A DNA stretch of 9,183 nt, from positions 1-9,183 of the forward strand of contig CAIPNE010000868.1 of the NCBI GenBank assembly GCA_903866355.1, read 5' to 3'. The notes beneath the pieces are model-generated. The model saw nothing but the letters and a program-made list of their open reading frames with translations. It had not been told where the DNA came from and did not search any database. The translations under genes and the position numbers were made by a program. Shown here in pieces: positions 1 to 6,422 of this stretch. This DNA comes from an uncultured Gammaproteobacteria bacterium (GTDB lineage: Bacteria > Pseudomonadota > Gammaproteobacteria > Ga0077536). How positions within the stretch are numbered: the first letter of the stretch is position 1; each line of letters opens with the position of its first letter.

Positions 1-74
1 AGCCCGTACCACAACCAAGGATTGAGGTCATCGCCAAAATTTCCGACAGGATCTTTGTAGTAGCAGAGTTTCAT
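1..74 (-). CDS. Polysaccharide pyruvyl transferase family protein (ExoV-like), N-terminal fragment
   Basis: The gene starts at an ATG read leftward from position 74 and runs off the window edge, so only 24 complete codons are visible. They read MKLCYYKDPVGN followed by FGDDLNPWLWYG. A start of the form MKLYY-(6-7 residues)-NFGDDLNPWL is characteristic of the PS_pyruv_trans family, including the ExoV-type succinoglycan ketal-pyruvyl transferases. These transfer pyruvate from phosphoenolpyruvate onto sugars of exopolysaccharides or cell-wall glycans. No clear Shine-Dalgarno sequence is seen before the ATG. The surroundings are more AT-rich than the rest of the window, which fits a laterally mobile polysaccharide locus lying to the left. 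The assignment rests on this short motif alone; the specific substrate cannot be inferred. Confidence 0.72.
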   Translation of the reverse strand, partial: MKLCYYKDPVGNFGDDLNPWLWYG

Positions 75-136
75 GGTCGCGCGTTTAATTAGAGCCTCAG
101 AGGATAGCAAAGAAGTCTCATTGTCCACATGCAGCG

Positions 137-154
137 AAGCGCTCACTTGCGCTT
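137..154. repeat. Inverted repeat AAGCGC-N6-GCGCTT
   Basis: Perfect 6-bp arms at 137-142 and 149-154 are separated by TCACTT. The repeat lies about 63 bp upstream of the leftward pyruvyl transferase start, in its presumed promoter region, so it could be an operator. There is no U-tract next to it, so a terminator is less likely. A 6-bp repeat can also occur by chance. Confidence 0.35.
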
Positions 155-211
155 GTATCAACTAAATAGCGGGCCGCGGGCCGCCGAAGTCCCGCCCGGC
201 CCGGCGGCGGT

Positions 212-223
212 TGTCGCGCGACA
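212..223. repeat. 12-bp perfect palindrome TGTCGCGCGACA
   Basis: The sequence TGTCGCGCGACA at 212-223 equals its own reverse complement over all 12 bases. It lies next to the very GC-rich block at 171-210, between the two divergent genes. Uninterrupted palindromes of this kind are typical of binding sites for dimeric repressors, but nothing here identifies the protein. Confidence 0.45.
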
Positions 224-296
224 CCCTGCACGCTGCCCCTCGTTGCTATCTGCCGTTGAGCGGCCGTTATGGTTTTAGCCACACCACGGCCAGAGC

Positions 297-422
297 ATGC
301 CGACTGCGACGATCAAGGCAGGCACTCAGCTGCACTTCGAAACGCCGCTGCAGGAAGTAACCGGTCAGTTCCAGGATCTGAGCGACCGCCCTGGCACAGT
401 GCCAGTGGCAACGACCCAGTAG
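297..422 (+). CDS. Possible 41-residue ORF of unknown function
   Basis: An ATG at 297 opens a 41-codon frame ending at TAG 420-422. The product (starting MPTATIKAGTQLHFETPLQE) has a plausible amino-acid mix, but I recognise no family. An in-frame TAG at 276-278 fixes the upstream limit and there is no clear ribosome binding site. The stop codon lies within the 14-bp tandem repeats at 404-445. With only one repeat copy the frame would stay open to the TGA at 598-600. The opposite strand is also open here. This is a weak candidate and may not be translated. Confidence 0.15.
   Translation: MPTATIKAGTQLHFETPLQEVTGQFQDLSDRPGTVPVATTQ
391..405. repeat. Palindrome CTGGCAC-A-GTGCCAG
   Basis: Two perfect 7-bp arms flank a single central A. 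The right arm overlaps the first two bases of the tandem repeat that starts at 404. It could be an operator or a cruciform that promoted slippage of the neighbouring repeats. Confidence 0.45.
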
Positions 423-445
423 CAACGACCCAGTAGCAACGACCC
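404..445. repeat. Triple 14-bp tandem repeat (AGTAGCAACGACCC)
   Basis: Three head-to-tail copies lie at 404-417, 418-431 and 432-445. Copies two and three are identical; the first differs by one base (AGTGGC instead of AGTAGC). The 14-bp unit is not a multiple of three, so changes in copy number shift any reading frame across it. On the minus strand, removing two copies (28 bp) would join the frame entering at about 507 to the frame that stops at 267. This pattern is expected from replication slippage. Confidence 0.9.
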
Positions 446-635
446 AAAGGTACCTCGCCCACCCAAACCAGTGCGGGTCTGCCCATAGGCAGGAGACAGG
501 TTGCCAATGGCTAGTCGACTACGCTAGCGTTGAGGTGCCGCACTGGCGCATGAAGTGCGCGGCAGTTACCCATTTTTCCGTCGGCGCAGTGAGGGTTTGA
601 ACCCCCAGGCCCCCACCCGGTCAGGCACTCTTCAC

Positions 636-641
636 AGGCGG
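636..641 (+). promoter_or_regulatory. Ribosome binding site of the phenol hydroxylase gene
   Basis: AGGCGG, a one-mismatch Shine-Dalgarno match, ends five bases before the ATG at 647. It supports that start codon, as does the family alignment: the Rossmann motif begins about 10 residues in, as usual for this family. Confidence 0.55.
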
Positions 642-646
642 TCCAA

Positions 647-2401
647 ATGTTAGAGATTAAAACCCAAGTGTTGATCATCGGTACCGGCCCGGCCGGCGCC
701 GCAACGGCTGCCCTATTGTCCAGCTACGGCGTGGAAAACATCGTCGTCAACCGTCACCGCTGGCTCGCTAACACCCCCCGCGCGCACATCACCAACCAGC
801 GCACGATGGAAGTTTTGCGCGATCTGGGCCGGGAAGTAGAGGCCGAAGCCTATCTGCACGCCACTCCCCAAGAGCTGCTGGGTAACAACGTTTTCTGTAC
901 TTCGCTGGCGGGCGAGGAAATTGGCCGGCTGCAGACCTGGGGCACGCACCCGCTGTCCAAAGCGGAACATTTGCTGTCCTCGCCTACTTTCATGAACGAC
1001 TTACCGCAGACGTTTATGGAGCCGCTGTTATTCAAAACAGCCTGTGCGCGCGGCACGCATGCGCGTTTGTATACCGAATACCTCAGCCACCAACAAGATG
1101 CTGACAGCGTCACCACCACCTTGCTCGACCGCCTCTCCGGCCAGTCCTACACGGTCCGGTCGCAATATCTGATTGGCGCGGATGGCGCAAATTCCAAAGT
1201 GGCCGAGCATGCCAACTTGCCCTTCGCGGGCAGCATGGGACTCGGCGGGTCCATCAACATCCTGTTCAAAGCAGATTTGACGAAGTACGTCGCACACCGC
1301 CCCTCGGTGCTCTACTGGGTGCTCCAGCCCGGCTCTAACGTGGGCGGCATCGGCATGGGCGTGGTGCGGATGATCCGGCCCTGGAACGAATGGATGGTCA
1401 TCTGGGGATATGACATCTCGCAGCCAGCACCCATCGTTGACACAGACTTCGCCCTGCGCGTGGTACGAGATCTCGTGGGTGAGGCCACACTGCCGGTAGA
1501 AATTCAGTCCGTGTCTACTTGGACGGTGAACAATCTGTATGCCACCGAGCTCGCCCATGGCCGGGTGTTCTGCATGGGTGATGCAACGCATCGTCACCCG
1601 CCCTCCAATGGGTTGGGGTCGAATACCTCGATTCAAGATGCCTTTAACTTGGCGTGGAAACTCGCGTTCGTCATCAAAGGGCAGGCGGGCCGCGAACTGC
1701 TGGCCAGCTACAACGCTGAGCGAGCACCCGTCGCCCAACAAATTGTGACCCGCGCCAATCGCTCGATCGAAGAATTTGGGCCGATTTTCAAAGCGCTGGG
1801 GCTATTGGAGTCCGTGGACCCAGTCACCATGCAGCGCAACATGGACGCGCGTTGCGAAGATACTCCGGAGGCGGCCCTACAGCGCGCCGAGATTTGCCGG
1901 ACCATCGCCTTGAAGGCCTATGAGTTCGATGCGCATGGGGTAGAGATGAACCAGCGCTATCGCTCGGCTGCCATCCTCCCCGATGGCAGCCCGGAACCGG
2001 TGTTCGCCCGCGACCCCGAACTGCACTACCAGTGGACGACTTGGCCGGGCGCCCGCCTGCCGCACGTGTGGCTGCATGCCGCCGATGGGCGCAAAGCCTC
2101 CACCCTCGATTTGGCCGGGAAAGGTTGTTTTACCTTGTTCACCGGTATTGGTGGCGCCGTGTGGGCCACCGCTGCGGCACTGCTTGCCGCAGAGTTGGCG
2201 CTGCCCATCGTGGTGCACATCATTGGTCCCCGACACGAATGGCAGGACTTTACGGGGGACTGGGCGCGGGTCCGAGAAATCCACGACGACGGCGCCCTCC
2301 TCGTGCGACCCGATCACCATGTGGCGTGGCGCGCGCCGGTACGTTCGGACGATGCGCTAGCACAACTGCGCGCGGTGTTTACCCAGCTTCTAGCCCGCTA
2401 A
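647..2401 (+). CDS. FAD-dependent phenol hydroxylase, PheA/TfdB family (2,4-dichlorophenol 6-monooxygenase-like)
   Basis: The 584-residue product is a class A flavoprotein monooxygenase. Members use NAD(P)H and O2 to ortho-hydroxylate a phenol to a catechol in the cytoplasm. Visible motifs are the FAD-binding GTGPAG (residues 12-17), the PRAHITNQR segment (44-52), the GADG motif (177-180, both FAD and NAD(P)H contacts), and the GD motif CMGDATHRHPP (309-319) with D312 near the FAD ribityl chain. The last 160 or so residues match the thioredoxin-like C-terminal domain. Length and stretches such as HRPSVLYWVLQPGS closely resemble TfdB, which is about 598 residues. The family also accepts chlorinated, methylated and other substituted phenols, so the substrate is not fixed. 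No catechol dioxygenase or other degradation gene is in the window. The gene appears to be a single unit, convergent with the fds operon. Confidence 0.93.
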   Translation: MLEIKTQVLIIGTGPAGAATAALLSSYGVENIVVNRHRWLANTPRAHITNQRTMEVLRDLGREVEAEAYLHATPQELLGNNVFCTSLAGEEIGRLQTWGTHPLSKAEHLLSSPTFMNDLPQTFMEPLLFKTACARGTHARLYTEYLSHQQDADSVTTTLLDRLSGQSYTVRSQYLIGADGANSKVAEHANLPFAGSMGLGGSINILFKADLTKYVAHRPSVLYWVLQPGSNVGGIGMGVVRMIRPWNEWMVIWGYDISQPAPIVDTDFALRVVRDLVGEATLPVEIQSVSTWTVNNLYATELAHGRVFCMGDATHRHPPSNGLGSNTSIQDAFNLAWKLAFVIKGQAGRELLASYNAERAPVAQQIVTRANRSIEEFGPIFKALGLLESVDPVTMQRNMDARCEDTPEAALQRAEICRTIALKAYEFDAHGVEMNQRYRSAAILPDGSPEPVFARDPELHYQWTTWPGARLPHVWLHAADGRKASTLDLAGKGCFTLFTGIGGAVWATAAALLAAELALPIVVHIIGPRHEWQDFTGDWARVREIHDDGALLVRPDHHVAWRAPVRSDDALAQLRAVFTQLLAR

Positions 2402-2452
2402 CCGCAGCCGCGGCGCTCAGCTACCGCGCGGCGTCGAGGCTGGCCCCGCCCC
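2402..2452. terminator. Convergent gap with a GC-rich inverted repeat
   Basis: The 51 bp between the stop of the hydroxylase and the stop of fdsD contain GCCGCG (2407-2412) paired with CGCGGC (2427-2432) across a 14-nt loop. It could act as a bidirectional transcription stop for the two converging units. No U-tract follows on either strand, so it does not fit a standard Rho-independent terminator and the call is weak. Confidence 0.25.
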
Positions 2453-2680
2453 CTAAGAGGCTGAGTCTTTGGCCAATTCGGCCACGGCCTCCAGCACCAA
2501 AGGGTCCAGCCCCGCACCGCCGGTCAGCGCAAAATGCGCCAGCAATTTCTGCCGCATGCGCGGTTCCCAAAAACGGCAAAAATGCTGGTGCACTGCGTCG
2601 CGCGCCCGTGCGTGATTTTTATCGCTCACGAAATAAGCGCCGATGTCGTTGGCCATTTCCAGCAGGTGTTCATTGCTCAT
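2453..2680 (-). CDS. fdsD: NAD-dependent formate dehydrogenase delta subunit FdsD
   Basis: This 75-residue protein matches the FdsD (delta subunit) family. Recognisable segments are the N-terminal MANDIGAYF (9-17), the central HQHFCRFWEPRMRQKLL (31-47) with its FW-PRMR core, and a C-terminal helix ending LEAVAELAKDS. FdsD is a small cofactor-free protein, last in fdsGBACD operons. In related enzymes it binds the alpha subunit and supports assembly or stability of the active complex; its exact role is less certain than those of the other subunits. The ATG at 2680 lies six bases after the fdhD stop. Only a weak GAG-containing site precedes it, so it is probably translated by coupling to fdhD. 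The length is normal for the family. Confidence 0.93.
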   Translation of the reverse strand: MSNEHLLEMANDIGAYFVSDKNHARARDAVHQHFCRFWEPRMRQKLLAHFALTGGAGLDPLVLEAVAELAKDSAS

Positions 2681-2686
2681 GTTGGC

Positions 2687-3538
2687 TTACTCGGCACACG
2701 CCGCAGGGTGGTCGCTTAAGCGCGCGGGATGGCTGTAGGCCACGTAATGGCCGTCGCGTGCCAGGCCCAGCAGCGTGACCCGGGCCTGATCGGCCACCGC
2801 GATGGCCAGCGCCGTGGGGGCGGACACCGCCACCACGATACCCATCCCTACCCATGCCGCTTTTTGCACCAATTCATAGCTGGCACGGCTGGTAAGCAAC
2901 AACACCCCCTCGGCCGGGCGCAGACCGGCGTGCATCAGCGCACCGATGAGTTTATCCAGGGCGTTATGGCGGCCCACGTCTTCGCGCAGGAGGCAAACCT
3001 CACCCGCGGGTGTACACCACGCGGCGGCGTGGGTTGCCCCAGTGGCCAAAAACATCGGCTGACGGCTTTTAAGGTCCGCCAAGGCGCGGGTCAACGCGGC
3101 GTTGCTCAGGCGCACCGGCGCGTGCACCGGCGGCGGCCAGCGCACCACGTCTTCTAGCTGACGGGTGCCGCACACGCCACAACCGCTATTGCCCACGAGG
3201 GTGCGCGCGTTGGGGACCAATTTGGCGGCGTTGGCCGGCGGAATGCGCAGCGCCAAACTAATCCCCACCAAATCCGTCTCCAGCTGTAAATCCAGTAAGT
3301 CGGCCGGCGTGGTGATAATGCCTTCACTCAACGAAAAGCCCAGCGCGAAATCGGCCAGATCCGTCGGCGAGGCGAGCATCACGGCGTACGGCTGACCGTT
3401 GTAAGTCAGTGCCACCGGCACTTCTTCTGCCACTTGGTCGAACTCTTGCCGAAAACCCTGCGCACCGTAACGGTCCACTGGCTTCCACGGACTGACACCC
3501 GGTAGGCGCGCACCGAATGGCGCGGCAGGCAGGCTCAT
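2687..3538 (-). CDS. fdhD: Formate dehydrogenase accessory sulfurtransferase FdhD (FdsC)
   Basis: The 283-residue product is FdhD, called FdsC in fds operons. It carries sulfur from a cysteine desulfurase to the molybdenum cofactor, giving the terminal sulfido ligand that formate dehydrogenases need. The essential CxxC is visible as GCGVCG (C120, C123). Other conserved segments are LGFSLSEGII (66-75), REDVGRHNALDKL (185-197) and the SRASYELVQKAA region (217-228). The N-terminal 20 residues are variable in the family. The ATG at 3538 overlaps the fdsA stop as ATGA and no separate Shine-Dalgarno is seen, so expression is probably coupled to fdsA. This ties production of the maturation factor to that of its client. 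Confidence 0.96.
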   Translation of the reverse strand: MSLPAAPFGARLPGVSPWKPVDRYGAQGFRQEFDQVAEEVPVALTYNGQPYAVMLASPTDLADFALGFSLSEGIITTPADLLDLQLETDLVGISLALRIPPANAAKLVPNARTLVGNSGCGVCGTRQLEDVVRWPPPVHAPVRLSNAALTRALADLKSRQPMFLATGATHAAAWCTPAGEVCLLREDVGRHNALDKLIGALMHAGLRPAEGVLLLTSRASYELVQKAAWVGMGIVVAVSAPTALAIAVADQARVTLLGLARDGHYVAYSHPARLSDHPAACAE

Positions 3539-6390
3539 GAGTCGCTGCGAACGGGCTGGCGCGCCGCCAGCAAACGAGCCTGCTCATCGCTAAACACCCG
3601 ATAGCGACGCTGCCAGTCCGAGGGCTGGGCGACCTTCGTGAGTTGCACCGCAGTCACCTTGTACTCCGGGCAGTTGGTCGCCCAGTCCGAGTGGTCGGTG
3701 GTGATGACATTCGCGCCGGACTCTGGAAAGTGAAACGTGGTGTAGACCACGCCGGGTTGCACGCGGGGCGTGACGTGGGCCCGCAAAACGGTTTCGCCCA
3801 CACGGCTGGCGACACCCGCCCAATCGCCGTCGTTAATGCCGCGTTCCTCGGCATCGTGCGGGTGGATTTCGAGCACATCTTCTTTATGCCACACAGTGTT
3901 GGCGGTACGGCGGGTCTGGGCGCCCACGTTGTATTGCGACAGCGTGCGCCCAGTGGTGAGCAGCAGCGGAAATTTACGCGAGGCCCGCTCGCGGGTGGGC
4001 ACATAGGCGGTGAACATAAAGCGCCCTTTGCCCCGCGTAAATTCCGTCACGTGCATGGTGGGCGTGCCGTGCGGATTCGGCTCGTTGCACGGCCATTGAA
4101 TGCTCCCCAAGCGGTCGAGTTTCGCGTAGCTAACCCCGGCAAACGTGGGCGTTAGGCTCGCTATCTCGGCCATGATGTCGGCGGGATGGGCGTAGTTCAT
4201 GGGGTAACCCAGCGCGTTGGCGAGCCGGCAGGTAATTTGCCAATCAGCCAGCCCTGCGGTGGGCGTCATCACGCGGCGAATGCGCGAAATGCGTCGCTCA
4301 GCGTTGGTGAACGTGCCGTCCTTCTCCAAGAAAGAACTGCCCGGCAGAAACACATGCGCGAATTTTGCAGTCTCGTTGAGAAACAAATCTTGCACGATGA
4401 TGCATTCCATTGCCTCCAACGCCGCCGACACGTGTTGGGTGTTGGGATCGCTTTGCGCGATGTCTTCGCCTTGCACATACAGCGCTTTAAATTCGCCGTC
4501 CAGCGCCGCTTCAAACATATTGGGGATGCGCAAACCGGGTTCTGGATCGAGCGTTACCTGCCACGCCTGCTCAAACAGTGCGCGGGTGGTGGTATCCGAC
4601 ACATGCCGATAACCCGGCAGTTCGTGCGGGAATGAGCCCATGTCGCAAGCTCCCTGCACGTTGTTCTGACCGCGCAAGGGATTCACGCCCACCCCGATGC
4701 GGCCGAGATTCCCGGTGGCCATGGCAAGGTTGGCAATGCCCATGACCATGGTGGAGCCTTGGCTGTGCTCGGTTACGCCCAAACCATAGTAAATGGCCCC
4801 GTTGCCGGCGGTGGCGTAGAGCCGTGCTGCCGCCCGCACGTCGGCGGCAGGCACGCCGGTGATGCTGGCCGTCGCCTCGGGAGAATTGCCGGCTTCGGTG
4901 ATGAATTCCCGCCATTCGGTAAAACTCTCGGCGTCGCAGCGCGCACTCACAAAGGCTTCATCGACCAAACCCTCGGTGACCACCACATGGGCCAGCGCGT
5001 TGATCAAGGCCACATTGGTGCCGGGGCGCAGCTTGAGGTGGTGGTCGGCCACCACGTGCGGCCCGCGCACCAAAGCAATGCTGCGAGGATCCGCCACGAT
5101 GAGCCTGGCGCCCGCGCGCAGGCGGCGCTTTAGGTGCGAAGCAAACACCGGGTGACCATCGGTAGGATTGGCCCCGATGACAAAAATAACATCCGCATGA
5201 TTCACCGAATCAAAGTTCTGGGTGCCGGCAGATTCGCCCAAGGTCTGTTTGAGTCCGTAGCCGGTAGGCGAATGACACACCCGCGCGCAGGTATCCACGT
5301 TGTTGTTGCCAAAACCGGCCCGCACCAGTTTTTGCACGAGATAAGTTTCTTCGTTGGAGCAACGCGAGGAGGTAATACCACCCAGAGCGTTGCGGCCATA
5401 TTGGGCTGCGATGCGCTGGAGTTCGGCGGCGGCGTAGGCAATCGCGCCATCCCAAGTGGTTTCTGTCCACGCGTCGTGAATGCTCTTGCGGATCATCGGC
5501 GTGGTAATACGGTCCGGATGGGTCGTGTAGCCGAAAGCGAAGCGGCCCTTCACGCAGGAATGTCCATGGTTAGCCTGACCATCCTGATTGGGCACCATGC
5601 GCACGACTTCTTCGCCTTTCATTTCTGCCTTGAACGAACAGCCCACCCCACAGTAGGCGCAAGTGGTGACGACGCTATGCGAGGGCTGGCCTTTTTCGAT
5701 CAGCGATTTTTCGGTCAGGGTGGCCGTGGGGCAGGCCTGCACGCAGGCACCGCACGAGACGCACTCCGAGGCCAAGAAACTTTCACCGGCGCTGGCGGCA
5801 ACCCGCGACTCAAATCCACGTCCTGAAATAGTGAGCGCAAAAGTACCCTGCACTTCTTCACAGGCTCGTACGCAGCGCGAACAAACGATGCACTTGCTGC
5901 TGTCGAAGGTGAAATACGGATTACTTTCGTCTTTTTCGAGGTCCAGATGATTTTCGCCCGCATAGCCATAGCGCACCTCGCGCAAACCCACAGCACCGGC
6001 CATGTCCTGCAGTTCGCAGTGGCCGTTGGTGGGGCAGGTGAGGCAATCCAGCGGGTGGTCAGAAATATAAAGCTCCATCGTGTTGCGCCGAAGCTTGGCG
6101 AGCGCTGGGGTTTGAGTGCGGATTTTCATCCCTGCTGCGACCGGCGTGGTGCACGCCGCCGGGTAACCCCGCTGGCCTTCTATTTCCACCAAACACAGGC
6201 GACACGAACCAAAGGGCTCCAACATTTCGGTGGCGCACAACTTGGGAATGCCAATGCCCGCCTCGGCGGCGGCGCGCAGAATGGAGGTGCCGAGCGGGAC
6301 TTGGCACACGCGGCCATCGATCTCCACGCCGAGGGTTTCGGTTGCGGCACTGGCGGGCGTGCCGTAGTCGCGATCACTAATCGATAACAT
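3535..6390 (-). CDS. fdsA: NAD-dependent formate dehydrogenase alpha (catalytic) subunit FdsA
   Basis: The 951-residue subunit oxidises formate to CO2 at a bis-MGD molybdenum centre and passes electrons to FdsB/FdsG. It starts with a [2Fe-2S] ferredoxin domain (C52, C63, C66, C80). A His-Cys3 [4Fe-4S] site follows (H112, C116, C119, C125), then two ferredoxin-type [4Fe-4S] clusters (C167/170/173/177 and C210/213/216/220), then the proximal [4Fe-4S] of the Mo domain (C244, C247, C251, C279). In ARVCHSPTG, C372 is the predicted Mo ligand and H373 the catalytic histidine; it is Cys, not selenocysteine. R573 in NPLRGQNNVQG matches the conserved active-site arginine. The C-terminal molydop-binding domain includes LLLTTGRTLSQYN. 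AGAGGAT lies upstream of the ATG (GAGG ends nine bases before it). The length is typical (about 950-960) and I see no missing cluster ligand. Confidence 0.97.
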   Translation of the reverse strand: MLSISDRDYGTPASAATETLGVEIDGRVCQVPLGTSILRAAAEAGIGIPKLCATEMLEPFGSCRLCLVEIEGQRGYPAACTTPVAAGMKIRTQTPALAKLRRNTMELYISDHPLDCLTCPTNGHCELQDMAGAVGLREVRYGYAGENHLDLEKDESNPYFTFDSSKCIVCSRCVRACEEVQGTFALTISGRGFESRVAASAGESFLASECVSCGACVQACPTATLTEKSLIEKGQPSHSVVTTCAYCGVGCSFKAEMKGEEVVRMVPNQDGQANHGHSCVKGRFAFGYTTHPDRITTPMIRKSIHDAWTETTWDGAIAYAAAELQRIAAQYGRNALGGITSSRCSNEETYLVQKLVRAGFGNNNVDTCARVCHSPTGYGLKQTLGESAGTQNFDSVNHADVIFVIGANPTDGHPVFASHLKRRLRAGARLIVADPRSIALVRGPHVVADHHLKLRPGTNVALINALAHVVVTEGLVDEAFVSARCDAESFTEWREFITEAGNSPEATASITGVPAADVRAAARLYATAGNGAIYYGLGVTEHSQGSTMVMGIANLAMATGNLGRIGVGVNPLRGQNNVQGACDMGSFPHELPGYRHVSDTTTRALFEQAWQVTLDPEPGLRIPNMFEAALDGEFKALYVQGEDIAQSDPNTQHVSAALEAMECIIVQDLFLNETAKFAHVFLPGSSFLEKDGTFTNAERRISRIRRVMTPTAGLADWQITCRLANALGYPMNYAHPADIMAEIASLTPTFAGVSYAKLDRLGSIQWPCNEPNPHGTPTMHVTEFTRGKGRFMFTAYVPTRERASRKFPLLLTTGRTLSQYNVGAQTRRTANTVWHKEDVLEIHPHDAEERGINDGDWAGVASRVGETVLRAHVTPRVQPGVVYTTFHFPESGANVITTDHSDWATNCPEYKVTAVQLTKVAQPSDWQRRYRVFSDEQARLLAARQPVRSDS

Positions 6391-6397
6391 GGGCGTA

Positions 6398-6404
6398 ATC
6401 CTCT
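6398..6404 (-). promoter_or_regulatory. Ribosome binding site of fdsA
   Basis: On the minus strand AGAGGAT precedes the fdsA ATG, with GAGG ending nine bases before it. It supports the start at 6390. A 14-codon frame on the same strand (6421-6377) runs across this site and past the fdsA start. Confidence 0.6.
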
Positions 6405-6422
6405 AATAACTCGCGGGCCATC

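Larger units (their letters stand above)
75..646. other. Intergenic region with palindromes and a tandem repeat; no convincing gene
   Basis: This 572-bp gap separates two divergently transcribed genes (leftward pyruvyl transferase, rightward hydroxylase), so both promoters should lie here. I could not pick a convincing -35/-10 pair for either. The first 95 bp are AT-richer, followed by a very GC-rich stretch at 167-210. A GGGCCG (171-176) can pair with CGGCCC (197-202). Inverted repeats at 137-154, 212-223 and 391-405 and a tandem repeat at 404-445 are listed separately. Two weak overlapping frames (plus 297-422, minus about 507-267) lack a recognised family. Confidence 0.6.

Noticed and set aside
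591..606. tRNA T-arm-like sequence (GAGGGTTTGAACCCCC) before the hydroxylase gene
   Set aside because: The expected acceptor, D and anticodon stems cannot be found upstream at the right distance. The T-loop lacks the conserved C after TT, and no matching CCA end follows.
1028..1741. Minus-strand open frame of 237 codons within the hydroxylase gene
   Set aside because: It is antisense to well-conserved TfdB-family sequence, including the GADG and GD motifs. No recognisable product.
2032..2778. Long plus-strand open frame (248 codons)
   Set aside because: It overlaps the 3' end of the hydroxylase in another frame and fdsD/fdhD on the opposite strand, has arginine- and proline-rich composition, and matches no family. 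It is a by-product of high GC.
5134..5826. Plus-strand open frame of 230 codons within fdsA
   Set aside because: It lies opposite the cluster-binding region of fdsA, whose motifs are all intact. There is no recognisable domain.
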